37,517 nucleotides of DNA from JBMYTN01 sp049604415 (GTDB lineage Bacteria; Pseudomonadota; Alphaproteobacteria; Rhodospirillales; Rhodospirillaceae), in NCBI GenBank assembly GCA_049604415.1, contig JBMYTN010000041.1, forward strand, positions 1 through 37,517, given 5' to 3'. Positions 15,026-23,199 of this stretch are shown here, piece by piece. Positions within the stretch are counted from its first letter, which is position 1; the number at the start of each line of letters is the position of its first letter. The notes below the pieces were generated by a model, which was not told the DNA's origin, made no database searches, and saw only the letters and a program-made list of their open reading frames with translations. Both the position numbers and the translations under genes were made by a program.

Positions 15026-16229
15026 GACCAACCGGCCCGCACCAACCCATTGGGCTGTTACCGTTCTGTTGGTTGCCTTGGCCGCCTATGGCCCGGTCAG
15101 CACCGATCTCTATCTGCCCTCTCTGCCGGAAATGACCCGGCATTTTTCGGTCAGTGTCTCCTATGTCCAGCTGACCCTGTCGATTTTCACCTTGGGATTC
15201 TCCTTTGGGATGTTGATCCATGGTCCGCTGTCGGATCGTTGGGGTCGGCGGCCCATCCTGTTGATCGGGGCGTTGATCTATGTGGTCGGCAGCGTGGTCT
15301 GTGTCTCTGCCCAGAGCATTGACCTGTTGTTGGCCGGTCGGTTCATCCAGGCCTTAGGGGCCTCGGCAGGGATTGTGGTCTGCCGGGCGGTGGTCCGGGA
15401 TGTCTATGGCCAGGACGGCGCGGCGCGGATGTTCAGCTATATCTCCGGGGCCATGGCTTTTGCTCCGGCGGTGGCCCCGATCCTGGGCGGGGCCTTGCAT
15501 GTGGCCTTTGGCTTTCGGGCTAATTTTGTTGCTTTGCTGGTCTTCGGCTTGGTCATTCTTGTCGGGGTCTGGTTGTTGCTGCGGGAAACCAATGCCCATC
15601 GCGACCCCCGGGCCGGGGCGCCGCTTTCTATGCTGCGCGCCTATGGGACCCTGGTTCAGGATCGGGTGTTTTTGCGCCATTGCTTGACCAACGCCTTTAT
15701 TTTTGCGGGCTTGTTTTCCTTCATCTCCGGCTCCTCCTTTGTGGTGATTGATGTGCTCGGCGTGTCGGAGGCCAATTTCGGCTTCGTCTTTATGTTTGCA
15801 GCTTGCAGCTATGCCAGCTGTGCCCTCTTGGGCGGACGGCTGATGAAGGCTCTTGGCGGTGGTCACGGCCTGATTGCCATTGGCGTTGGCGTCAGTGCCG
15901 TGACCGGACTGATTGGTGCGGGCCTTGCCTGGACCGGGGTGCAGTCGCTTTGGGTGGTGATGCCCTTTGTCTGTGCCCATTTCGCCGCCTGTGCCTTGGT
16001 GATCCCGGCGGGGATGGGCGGGGCCATTGGGCCTTATCCGAAAATGGCCGGGGCAGCGTCCTCTCTGATGGGATTTATTCAGATGGGCACCGGGGCGCTG
16101 ATCGGGGCCATGGTCGGCCTGCTGCATGATGGCACCACCCGGGTGATGATGACCGCCATTGCGCTCTCGGCCTTGTTTGCGGCCCTGACCTGGATCGGCT
16201 TGCGTGGCAAAGCCGCCACCCAGATCTGA
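15018..16229 (+). CDS. Bcr/CflA-type MFS multidrug efflux transporter
   Basis: A 403-residue 12-helix major facilitator protein. The N terminus has AAYGPVSTDLYLPSLPEM, the mark of drug:H+ antiporters of the Bcr/CflA group. The MFS loop motif is HGPLSDRWGRRPILLIG, followed by GASAGIVVCRAVVRDVYG in helix 5. PAGMGGAIGPYPKMAGAASS in helix 10-11 also fits this group. The start at 15018 overlaps the preceding stop by 8 bp. It probably exports hydrophobic or sulfonamide-type compounds, but the substrate cannot be told from sequence. Confidence 0.92.
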   Translation: MAETNRPAPTHWAVTVLLVALAAYGPVSTDLYLPSLPEMTRHFSVSVSYVQLTLSIFTLGFSFGMLIHGPLSDRWGRRPILLIGALIYVVGSVVCVSAQSIDLLLAGRFIQALGASAGIVVCRAVVRDVYGQDGAARMFSYISGAMAFAPAVAPILGGALHVAFGFRANFVALLVFGLVILVGVWLLLRETNAHRDPRAGAPLSMLRAYGTLVQDRVFLRHCLTNAFIFAGLFSFISGSSFVVIDVLGVSEANFGFVFMFAACSYASCALLGGRLMKALGGGHGLIAIGVGVSAVTGLIGAGLAWTGVQSLWVVMPFVCAHFAACALVIPAGMGGAIGPYPKMAGAASSLMGFIQMGTGALIGAMVGLLHDGTTRVMMTAIALSALFAALTWIGLRGKAATQI

Positions 16230-16258
16230 TTGCCCTGGGGCCTGGAAACGACTGTGGC

Positions 16259-16286
16259 TTGACAGTCCGTCGCCTTTGCCTAAGGT
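16259..16286 (+). promoter_or_regulatory. candidate sigma-70 promoter for thrS
   Basis: TTGACA (16259-16264) is followed after 16 bp by TAAGGT (16281-16286), about 57 bp upstream of the thrS start. The -35 box is perfect and the -10 box is weak, as is common in alphaproteobacteria. Confidence 0.5.
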
Positions 16287-16292
16287 CTCTGC

Positions 16293-16311
16293 TCCCGTTT
16301 TTCGGGATTTT
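16293..16311 (+). terminator. terminator-like hairpin in the thrS leader
   Basis: TCCCG and CGGGA arms around a T5 loop are followed by TTTT. It lies between the candidate thrS promoter and the coding region. The stem is only 5 bp, so it would be a weak terminator or attenuator; it may also be coincidental. Confidence 0.3.
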
Positions 16312-16342
16312 CCCCTTTTGCTAGCTAGAATTTGGAGGACAA

Positions 16343-18277
16343 ATGGTCGCCATCACCCTGCCTGACGGATCGGTCCGCTCTTACGACGGGTCCGTGACGG
16401 GCGAGGATCTCGCCAAAGATATCGGCCCGGGCCTGTATAAGGCGGCGCTGGCCATGACTGTGGACGGCGATTTAAAGGATCTGAAGGCGACTTTGACCAC
16501 CGATGCTACCGTGGCTCTGGTGACCCGCAAGGATGCGGATCTGGCTTTGCCGCTGTTGCGCCATGACTGCGCCCATGTGCTGGCGCAAGCGGTGCAGGAG
16601 CTGTTCCCGGGCACCCAGGTCACCATCGGTCCGGCGATCGAAAACGGCTTTTACTATGACTTCGCCCGTGACGAGGCCTTCACGCCCGATGACTTTGCCG
16701 CCATCGAAACCCGGATGAAGGAGATCGTCGATCGGGATCTGTCCATCGATCGGGAGGTCTGGGACCGCAATGAGGCCATCGCCTTTTTCAAATCCATCGG
16801 CGAAGAATATAAGGCCGAGCTGATTGCCGATTTGCCCGAGGACGAAGTCATCAGCGTTTATCGCCAGGGCGAGTGGCTGGATTTGTGCTTAGGCCCCCAT
16901 TTGCCAACCACCGGCAAGTTGGGCAAGGCGTTCAAGCTGACCAAGCTGGCCGGGGCCTATTGGCGGGGCGACAGCCGCAATCCCATGCTGCAGCGGGTCT
17001 ATGGCACTTGTTGGGCCGATGAAAAGCAGCTTAAAGCCCATTTGACCATGCTGGAGGAGGCGGAAAAGCGCGACCACCGGCGTTTGGGCACCGAATTGGA
17101 CCTGTTCCACCTGCAGGAGGAGGCCCAGGGCGCGGTTTTCTGGCACCCCAAGGGCTGGACGGTCTATCGCAATCTGCAAAGCTATATCCGCCGCCGCCTG
17201 GAGGAGGCCAATTATCAGGAGGTCAACACCCCGATGATGGTCGACCGGGCGCTGTGGGAGGCCTCCGGTCACTGGGAAAAGTTCCGCGAGAACATGTTCA
17301 CCAGCCAGACCGACGATGACCGCATCCATGCGCTCAAGCCGATGAATTGCCCCTGTCACATCCAGATCTTCCGTCAGGGCATCAAAAGCTATCGCGATCT
17401 GCCGCTGCGGATGGCGGAATTTGGCAGCTGCCACCGCAATGAAAGCTCCGGTGCGCTGCATGGTCTGATGCGGGTGCGGGCCTTTGTCCAGGACGATGCC
17501 CATATTTTCTGTACCGAAGACCAGATCGTCGATGAGACCAAGGCGTTTTGTGATCTGCTGAAGAGTGTTTACCAGGATCTGGGCTTCGACTCGGTGGTGG
17601 TGAAATTCTCTGACCGGCCCGAGGTCCGGGCGGGCAGCGACAGCACCTGGGATAAGGCCGAAGCCGCGTTGAAAGAGGCCACCGAGGCCGCCGGTCTGGA
17701 ATGGACCCTGAACCCCGGTGAAGGGGCGTTCTATGGGCCGAAGCTGGAATTCGTCCTGCGCGATGCCATTGGCCGGGATTGGCAATGCGGCACCTTGCAG
17801 GCGGACTTTGTACTGCCGGAACGCTTGGGCGCGGAATATGTCGGCGAAGACGGGGCCAAACATGTGCCGGTGATGCTGCACCGGGCGATTCTGGGCACCT
17901 TTGAGCGCTTTATGGGGATTCTGATCGAAAACTGCGCCGGGAAATTCCCGCTCTGGCTGGCCCCGGTGCAGGTGATGGTCGCCACCATCACCAGCGAAGG
18001 CGATGACTATGCCAACAGCGTTGCCCAAGCCTTGCGCAAGGCGGGCCTGAGGGTCAGCACAGATCTGCGCAATGAAAAGATTAACTATAAAGTCCGCGAA
18101 CACTCTGTGGGCAAGATCCCGGTGATCGCAGTTGTTGGGCGCAAAGAGGCCGAAAACGGCACTGTTGCACTGCGTTACTTGGGCTCCAAGCAACAGGAAG
18201 TCCTTGCGCTGGAGCAAGCGGTTGCTACACTAAAGACAGATGGATTGCCTCCGGATTTGGCACGTGCTGCTTCTTAA
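16343..18277 (+). CDS. thrS: threonyl-tRNA synthetase
   Basis: A 644-residue enzyme that charges tRNA-Thr. Domains in order: TGS (1-62), editing domain (about 65-230) with HDCAHVLAQAV and DLCLGPHLPTTG, class II catalytic core (about 250-530) and anticodon-binding domain (about 545-644). The core shows motif 1 region EVNTPMMVDRALWEASGHW, PMNCPCHIQIF (zinc Cys), motif 2 with RAFVQDDAHIFC (zinc His), and motif 3 in PVMLHRAILGTFERFMG. GGAGG lies seven bases before the ATG. Length and all motifs are standard. infC follows, an order seen in many bacteria. Confidence 0.98.
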   Translation: MVAITLPDGSVRSYDGSVTGEDLAKDIGPGLYKAALAMTVDGDLKDLKATLTTDATVALVTRKDADLALPLLRHDCAHVLAQAVQELFPGTQVTIGPAIENGFYYDFARDEAFTPDDFAAIETRMKEIVDRDLSIDREVWDRNEAIAFFKSIGEEYKAELIADLPEDEVISVYRQGEWLDLCLGPHLPTTGKLGKAFKLTKLAGAYWRGDSRNPMLQRVYGTCWADEKQLKAHLTMLEEAEKRDHRRLGTELDLFHLQEEAQGAVFWHPKGWTVYRNLQSYIRRRLEEANYQEVNTPMMVDRALWEASGHWEKFRENMFTSQTDDDRIHALKPMNCPCHIQIFRQGIKSYRDLPLRMAEFGSCHRNESSGALHGLMRVRAFVQDDAHIFCTEDQIVDETKAFCDLLKSVYQDLGFDSVVVKFSDRPEVRAGSDSTWDKAEAALKEATEAAGLEWTLNPGEGAFYGPKLEFVLRDAIGRDWQCGTLQADFVLPERLGAEYVGEDGAKHVPVMLHRAILGTFERFMGILIENCAGKFPLWLAPVQVMVATITSEGDDYANSVAQALRKAGLRVSTDLRNEKINYKVREHSVGKIPVIAVVGRKEAENGTVALRYLGSKQQEVLALEQAVATLKTDGLPPDLARAAS

Positions 18278-18322
18278 CCGGGCAATCGAGACCTTCTGAT
18301 GATGGGCTGGGGTGGTGAAGGC

Positions 18323-18343
18323 CAGGATCCCCATCCTGTTTTT
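18323..18343 (+). terminator. intrinsic terminator or attenuator between thrS and infC
   Basis: CAGGAT and ATCCTG arms enclose a CCCC loop and are followed directly by TTTTT. It lies 46 bp after the thrS stop and about 48 bp before the infC start. It could end thrS transcription or attenuate read-through into infC. Outer GGCCA and TGGCC sequences allow an alternative fold. Confidence 0.6.
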
Positions 18344-18390
18344 GCCTCTTGGCCCTGTCATCGATCTGAAACAATTGGGAGATTGGGAAC

Positions 18391-18927
18391 ATAGCTCGTG
18401 GACCTATGACGACGCCGCCGTCCAAAGATGGACCGCGCGTCAACACCGATATCAACGTGCCTTCGGTGCGTTTGATCGACGAAACCGGCGAAAATGTGGG
18501 CGTTGTCCCGACCAGGGATGCGCAGATGCGGGCCGACTCGGTTGGCTTGGATTTGGTCGAAATCTCGCCGAACGCCGATCCACCGGTGTGCAAAATCCTG
18601 GACTACGGAAAGTTTAAGTACGAAGCCCAGAAGAAAAAGAACGAAGCCCGCAAGCGGCAAAAGACCATCGATGTGAAGGAGATCAAACTCCGCCCGAACA
18701 TCGACCAGCATGACTATGATGTGAAGCTGCGCAATTGCATGCGCTTCCTGAATGATGGCGATAAGGTCAAGGTCACCATGCGCTTCCGGGGCCGGGAAAT
18801 GGCCCACCAAGATTTGGGCATGAATGTGCTCAACCGGGTGACCGCTGCGCTCAGCGAAATGGCCAAGATTGAGCAGGCCCCGAAAATGGAAGGCCGGCAA
18901 ATGATCATGGTCGTGGCACCGAAATAA
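18391..18927 (+). CDS. infC: translation initiation factor IF-3, probable ATA start codon
   Basis: IF-3 binds the 30S subunit and checks the initiation codon. The body is typical: DGPRVNTDINVPSVRLIDE, LDLVEISPNADPPVCKILDY, GKFKYEAQKKK, VKEIKLRPNIDQHDYDVKL and GDKVKVTMRFRGREMAH. The first ATG is at 18406 but has no well-placed ribosome-binding site. The in-frame ATA at 18391 has GGGAG nine bases upstream and adds ARGP, matching the (I/M)ARRP start of other alphaproteobacterial IF-3 proteins. infC commonly starts with AUU or AUA so that IF-3 represses its own synthesis. With ATA the product has 178 residues; with ATG 173. Confidence 0.95.
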   Translation: MARGPMTTPPSKDGPRVNTDINVPSVRLIDETGENVGVVPTRDAQMRADSVGLDLVEISPNADPPVCKILDYGKFKYEAQKKKNEARKRQKTIDVKEIKLRPNIDQHDYDVKLRNCMRFLNDGDKVKVTMRFRGREMAHQDLGMNVLNRVTAALSEMAKIEQAPKMEGRQMIMVVAPK

Positions 18928-18976
18928 GGTCCACGCGCGCGACTGGAGCTACTCTAGCCCACGCCCCACGACAAAA

Positions 18977-19010
18977 CCGCAGATCTCGGCAGCGAGGTCT
19001 GCGGTTTTTT
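18977..19010 (+). terminator. strong intrinsic terminator after infC
   Basis: A 12-bp stem (18977-18988 with 18993-19004, one G-T pair) encloses a GCAG loop and is followed by six T. It lies 50 bp beyond the infC stop and closes the thrS-infC unit. Confidence 0.93.
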
Positions 19011-19203
19011 ATTCACAGATTGGGTTTTAAGGCGGTTTTGGGGCGCATAGCCGGTTTATTGTTCATAATTTGTGGACAAAGAGTTCCTGAGTCCGGGGAT
19101 TGAGAATTGATCTGAGAATTGAGACATCAGGGGCAGACGACGGCGGGGCCTGTCCCAGGAGCCGGATGTCACTCTCCTCCCAGATGCAAAGGTTCTTTTG
19201 ACC

Positions 19204-19818
19204 ATGACCCGCTCTTTTGATGCCGCCCTGCGCAAGCCGTCTTTGTCCCTCGCCGCCCTGATGCTGGGGGCTGGTCTGATGACCGGGGCCTCTGCCACGG
19301 CCCAAGCCGCCGACGCCTACAGCATTGATGCGGCCCACACCAACATCCTGTTCGAGATCGACCATCTCGGCTTTTCCACCTTCATTGGTGAATTCACCGC
19401 CTTTGACGGCGCGATCCAGTTCGATGCTGACGACCCGGCTAAGTCCTCGGTGGAATTCACCATCGAGATTTCCGGCGTGTCGACCGATGTGCCGAAGCTG
19501 GACGAGCATCTGATCGGCCCGGATTTCTTTGATGCTGCCCAATTCCCGACCGCGACCTTCAAAAGCACCGCCATCGAAGTCACCGGCGAAAACACCGGCA
19601 AGATCACCGGCGACTTGACCATGAAGGGTGTGACCAAGCCGGTGACCTTGGACGCCACCTTGAACGGCGCGGGCAAGCATCCCTTCGCCGATGTCTATGT
19701 GGCCGGTTTCTCAGCGGAAACCGTGATCAAGCGCTCTGACTGGGGCGTATCGGCCTATTCCCCGGCGGTGGGGGAAGAGGTCACCCTGATCATTGAGCTG
19801 GAAGGCCACAAACAGTGA
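19204..19818 (+). CDS. YceI-family periplasmic protein (first copy)
   Basis: A 204-residue secreted protein. The signal peptide spans about residues 1-36 and probably ends at ATAQAAD. The mature part is a YceI lipocalin-like barrel: YSIDAAHTNILFEIDHLGFS, FDGAIQFDADDPAKSSVEF, HLIGPDFFDAAQFPTATFKS and ITGDLTMKGVTKPVTLDATL. Such barrels bind isoprenoid or other lipids; a polyprenoid ligand is known for some members. ATG 19204 is preferred to a TTG two codons earlier. The stop overlaps the cytochrome b561 start (GTGA), forming an operon with it and a second YceI gene. Confidence 0.95.
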   Translation: MTRSFDAALRKPSLSLAALMLGAGLMTGASATAQAADAYSIDAAHTNILFEIDHLGFSTFIGEFTAFDGAIQFDADDPAKSSVEFTIEISGVSTDVPKLDEHLIGPDFFDAAQFPTATFKSTAIEVTGENTGKITGDLTMKGVTKPVTLDATLNGAGKHPFADVYVAGFSAETVIKRSDWGVSAYSPAVGEEVTLIIELEGHKQ

Positions 19819-20417
19819 GCCAACCCGACGCTTCCGGTGTGGCGGGGGGCTTCCCCCGCCTCGCCAAAGCGATCCACTGGCTCACTGCGGTCGGTGTGAT
19901 CGGCCTGATCCTGCTTGGCTGGTATATGACCGATTTGCCGCTGAGCCCGCTGAAATTCCAGCTCTATATGTGGCACAAGGAAATCGGTGTCCTGATCTTT
20001 GGTCTGACCGTGGCCCGGCTGGTCTATTGGCGTTTTGCCACCAAACCGGCCCCGTTGACCAGCCATGCGCCTTGGGAAAAACGGCTTTCCAAGCTGGTCC
20101 ATGGCCTGCTTTATGCGGCGCTGCTCGGGCTGCCCATTGCCGGTTGGATCGCGTCCTCGGCGGCGGGCTTTTCCGTCAGCCTGTTTGGTGTGGTGACCTT
20201 GCCCGATCTGGTCGCGGCGGATCCGGCGCTGAAGGATCAGATGACCGTGGTCCATTGGCTGTTGGGTTGGATGTTGATCGCCAGCCTGGGCCTGCATATC
20301 GCCGGAGCCCTGAAGCATCATGTGATCGACAAGGATGTCACCTTGCGCCGCATGCTGCCCTTCGGGTTGCGACCGACCCCGACCACCAATCCTGTTTTTG
20401 AGTCGAAGGAGACGTAA
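19815..20417 (+). CDS. cytochrome b561 family membrane protein
   Basis: A 200-residue four-helix membrane protein that should bind two b-type hemes. Conserved histidines lie in AKAIHWLTA (helix 1), LYMWHKEIGVL (helix 2), LVHGLLYAALLGLPIAGW (helix 3) and VVHWLLGWMLIASLGLHIAG (helix 4). The length fits the CybB type, which oxidises ubiquinol and in E. coli reduces superoxide. It starts with GTG overlapping the first YceI stop; the second YceI gene follows after 2 bp. Pairing of b561 with YceI suggests that electrons or quinones are passed to a lipid-binding periplasmic partner; that is inference. Confidence 0.94.
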   Translation: MSQPDASGVAGGFPRLAKAIHWLTAVGVIGLILLGWYMTDLPLSPLKFQLYMWHKEIGVLIFGLTVARLVYWRFATKPAPLTSHAPWEKRLSKLVHGLLYAALLGLPIAGWIASSAAGFSVSLFGVVTLPDLVAADPALKDQMTVVHWLLGWMLIASLGLHIAGALKHHVIDKDVTLRRMLPFGLRPTPTTNPVFESKET

Positions 20418-20419
20418 CC

Positions 20420-21040
20420 ATGCTTGGTTGCTTCCGTCCTCTGCGTGTCTTGGGTTTCGCCCTCGGACTTGTTGTTGCGTCAGGCCTCGCCCCCGGTTTT
20501 GCCCCCAGTTCTGCTTGGGCGCAAACCCAATGGGTGTTGGACCCGGGGGCCAGCGCTCTGACGTTTCAGGGCACCCAAATGGGCGCGGCTTTTGAAGGAT
20601 CTTTTTCCAGCTTTCAGGCAGACATCAGCTTTGATCCCGACGCCCCTGAGGCGGCTGTGGTCGAGGTGGTGATCGATATGGCCTCGGCCTCGACCGGCAG
20701 CCAGGACCGGGATGCGCAGATCGGCACGGCGGTGTGGTTTGATGTTGCGACCCACCCGACGGCGACCTTTTCGGCCCAGAATTTCCAGCCCCAGGGCGAT
20801 GGGCGTTTTCTGGCTGAGGCCGCGCTGACCATCAAAGGCCAGACCGCGCAGGTGCCGTTTCCCTTCACCTTAACGCTGTCCGGCGCGGGTGCTGACCGGC
20901 GTGCCGTGGCGGCTGGAGAAATCGTGGTGGATCGGACGGTCTTCCAGGTCGGCACTGGTGAATGGGCCGCCGATGCGGTGGTTGGGCGCGACGTCACCAT
21001 CGCCATGGCTGTGGAGGCCAGTGCTGTTCCTGGATCGTGA
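20420..21040 (+). CDS. YceI-family periplasmic protein (second copy)
   Basis: A 206-residue exported protein with a long signal peptide (cleavage probably after SSAWA at about residue 34). The barrel has QWVLDPGASALTFQGTQMG, FSSFQADISFDPDAPEAAVV, TAVWFDVATHPTATFSAQNF and ALTIKGQTAQVPFPFTL. It resembles the first YceI protein in domain only; sequence identity is low, so the two may bind different ligands. It starts 2 bp after the cytochrome b561 stop, with GAAGGAG immediately before it. This is the last gene of the three-gene operon. Confidence 0.93.
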   Translation: MLGCFRPLRVLGFALGLVVASGLAPGFAPSSAWAQTQWVLDPGASALTFQGTQMGAAFEGSFSSFQADISFDPDAPEAAVVEVVIDMASASTGSQDRDAQIGTAVWFDVATHPTATFSAQNFQPQGDGRFLAEAALTIKGQTAQVPFPFTLTLSGAGADRRAVAAGEIVVDRTVFQVGTGEWAADAVVGRDVTIAMAVEASAVPGS

Positions 21041-21074
21041 TTGAAGGTCAGTACATTCTTTGACTGTTTTCTTC

Positions 21075-21653
21075 TTAATTGAAGAGTTTCATGATTGTGA
21101 TTATTGAACCTAAAAACAAAAGAATAAAAGTAGCATATTTAATGATTACATCTCTATTATGGCGTTTGAGTTCTTTGTTTAATTCTTCTCTGCTCTCTTC
21201 CATTGCATTATGTGCTTGTATGAGTTTGTTTACCATGTCTTGGGATTCTGCATAAAATTTTTCTCTACTTTTTTGATTTTGTTTGGCCTTTTTGAGAAAT
21301 TCTTGTGCCTCTCGTTCTATGCGGAATGCTTCTTTGTATTCTGGAAAATGTGGTCCCAGTGCAATGAGTCTATAATCTCTTCTAAATTGAGCTATGTTCG
21401 CTAAAAGGTAATTTAGTATCGAATCATTTGCGTCAAATACGGCTCTTTGGCAATGGTTCTCTGCTTTCGTCATTTGCACCTCAATTTGCTCATCGTCAGT
21501 TAAAGCAATCAAGAGGTGGTAACCAGCATACCGAAGCTGATTGATGCTTGGAATAATGACGTCTTCATGAAGCCCTTCAGCCTCATGGATTGCGGCTTCT
21601 GCTTTTGAGAAAAGACTTTTAAGCGCTAGAATTCGCTCTTTCTCTATAGGCAT
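21075..21653 (-). CDS. unknown protein with coiled coil and C-terminal membrane anchor
   Basis: A 192-residue protein not recognised. The N-terminal 100 residues are helical, with AEAAIHEAEGLHEDVIIPSI, NQLRYAGYHLLIAL and HCQRAVFDANDSILNYLL. Residues about 105-165 form a charged coiled coil, and residues 170-188 a single membrane helix (YATFILLFLGSIITIMKLF). No signal peptide. The layout, soluble helical domain plus coiled coil plus terminal anchor, recalls membrane effectors of defence systems but no catalytic or binding motif supports a function. The gene is AT-rich (about 40% GC) in a GC-rich neighbourhood, indicating acquisition by transfer. The next gene upstream on the same strand is also short and AT-rich. 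Confidence 0.7.
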   Translation of the reverse strand: MPIEKERILALKSLFSKAEAAIHEAEGLHEDVIIPSINQLRYAGYHLLIALTDDEQIEVQMTKAENHCQRAVFDANDSILNYLLANIAQFRRDYRLIALGPHFPEYKEAFRIEREAQEFLKKAKQNQKSREKFYAESQDMVNKLIQAHNAMEESREELNKELKRHNRDVIIKYATFILLFLGSIITIMKLFN

Positions 21654-21678
21654 AGTAGCGTACTCAATCGTACTTTAT

Positions 21679-21885
21679 TTATCCGGTTTTACAAATTTTT
21701 TTGTAGTCAGCGTCCATTTGACGTCTGGTTTTGTAACGCCCTTGTGTTAACCGCACGTTGCCTTCAGCGATGCGACCAACAACATTCTTTGCGATACGGC
21801 GCTTCCGGACTTCGGGGTCTTCTGGTAACGGCAGTATTTCTGAAAGCAGAAGCTGCGTTAAATAATTTTTCAATGATTTTATCAT
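21679..21885 (-). CDS. small basic protein of unknown function
   Basis: About 68 residues from an ATG at 21885; an upstream TTG at 21906 is possible, and no clear ribosome-binding site distinguishes them. The C-terminal part (RRIAKNVVGRIAEGNVRLTQ, GRYKTRRQMDADYKKI) is basic and amphipathic and looks like a genuine conserved core; I cannot name the family. It lies 25 bp upstream of the coiled-coil membrane gene on the same strand and is probably co-transcribed with it. The 280 bp upstream (21886-22167) are AT-rich and contain no other gene I can support. Confidence 0.55.
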   Translation of the reverse strand: MIKSLKNYLTQLLLSEILPLPEDPEVRKRRIAKNVVGRIAEGNVRLTQGRYKTRRQMDADYKKICKTG

Positions 21886-22167
21886 GATAGCTATGGACAC
21901 TTTCAACCGGCACCGAAAAAGCGACGAGACAGTAAGGGCTATGAGGAGGTTTCACAAGAAGTTTTCAAACTTGCTAACCTGTAATCTAAGGGCTGTGACA
22001 AATAAAACACTATCATAGTTCAACCACAGTAGAAAGGTAGATGTTGTAGGTTGGTATACTCCGGTACACAAAATGCTAGGAAGATATCCACAGAAATCAA
22101 ATGTTGCGGTCTCAGAAATATAGATTGAATTGATAAGTTAAAAATCTTAATGATAGCATTTCAAGTG

Positions 22168-23124
22168 TCAAGGTGGGCTCAGCTCCAGCCGGGCGAGGTT
22201 GTCCTGGGCCTTGGCCCGCCAGGGACCGTTTGGATCCGGGTCCACCGCCAGCACCTGACGCCAATCAGCCCGCGCGGCGTCGGTGTTGCCCATGGCCGCA
22301 TGGACCGCGCCGCGCTCCAGCAGGCCTTCCGGGTCTTGCGGGAAAGAACGGACGACCAAATCCGCATCTGCCAAGGCCCCGGGCAGATTGCCGAGCAACC
22401 GCCGGGCCGTGGCCCGCAGGATCAGGGCTTCTTGACGCCCGGGCTCCAGGGCCAAAGCCGCATTCAGGTCATTCAGAGTGGCCGGGATGTCCCCGGCATC
22501 GGCCAGAACCACGGCGCGGTCCAAATAGAGGTCGGGCAACAGGCCGGGCAAAGCCGGTAAAACGGTTTCCGGCCCGGGATTGGCCAGTTGGATCGCCGAG
22601 GTCAGGCTGGCCACCGCGCGCTCCCGGTCGGGCAGCTGCATCCAGGCCCGCCCGGCCTGGGCCAGCAGACCAATGCGGATTTCGCGGGCCAGACCGGCGG
22701 GTTCGGCCAAAGCCTCCAACCGGGTCGCCCCCTCGGCCAACTCCCCCAGATTGATCAAGGCCGCCGCCGCGCAATGCCTTGCCGCATCGCCACCGCCCAG
22801 GCCTTCCCAGCGCCCGGCAAATTCAAAGGCTTGCTCCGGATTGCGGCTGGCCATGTCCATGCAATTGGCATAATTGCCCGCCCCGCTTTCCGGCGAGGGG
22901 TCGAGCTGGGCCTGTGCCGGACCGCTCAGCGCCAAGGCTGTTGCGACAGCCAGGACCATGGTTTGGGCAAAGGTTCGGGCCATGGTTTGGGCCAAGGTTC
23001 GGACTTGTGCCAGCAGCGCCCTCGGGGCGGTGGCGGGGTTCTCCCCCATTGAACCAAGCCATCGGGCGGCACACATGCCCAGGGGCCGGGCCAGCGTTTT
23101 CTCTGGCTTACCGCGTGGACGCAT
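22168..23124 (-). CDS. exported tetratricopeptide-repeat protein
   Basis: A 318-residue protein with at least three TPR units in its C-terminal half (PDLYLDRAVVLADAGDIPAT; EALILRATARRLLGNLPGAL; PEGLLERGAVHAAMGNTDAA), each followed by a second helix. A signal peptide core, VLAVATALALSGPAQA, ends near residue 72, after an unusually long N-terminal stretch. AGAAGG supports the start at 23124, but later Met codons at 22983 and 22959 would give normal signal peptides. Two 24-bp tandem units encode RTLAQTMA and RTFAQTMV within this leader. It is probably periplasmic and a protein-interaction scaffold; the partner is unknown. Confidence 0.82.
   Translation of the reverse strand: MRPRGKPEKTLARPLGMCAARWLGSMGENPATAPRALLAQVRTLAQTMARTFAQTMVLAVATALALSGPAQAQLDPSPESGAGNYANCMDMASRNPEQAFEFAGRWEGLGGGDAARHCAAAALINLGELAEGATRLEALAEPAGLAREIRIGLLAQAGRAWMQLPDRERAVASLTSAIQLANPGPETVLPALPGLLPDLYLDRAVVLADAGDIPATLNDLNAALALEPGRQEALILRATARRLLGNLPGALADADLVVRSFPQDPEGLLERGAVHAAMGNTDAARADWRQVLAVDPDPNGPWRAKAQDNLARLELSPP
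22956..23003. repeat. tandem 24-bp duplication in the TPR gene leader
   Basis: Units 22956-22979 and 22980-23003 differ at two positions only. They keep the frame and encode the eight-residue repeat R-T-(L/F)-A-Q-T-M-(A/V). The duplication adds an extra Met start option just before the signal-peptide core. Confidence 0.85.
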
Positions 23125-23199
23125 CCTCGGGCCTTCTTTCTAAAGGGAGGGGATGGGGCGTTCGTCCATCCCTACCCTGAGAGCGAAAAGGGAGCAACC

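Noticed and set aside
16889..18217. 442-codon minus-strand frame inside thrS
   Set aside because: It is fully antisense to threonyl-tRNA synthetase, whose motifs are all intact; third-position GC bias creates such frames.
18946..18970. ACTCTAGC...CCCACG near the infC terminator as another CRISPR-repeat copy
   Set aside because: Only eight bases match the repeat start and the rest differs; chance resemblance. The same holds for ACTCTAGC at about 36578.
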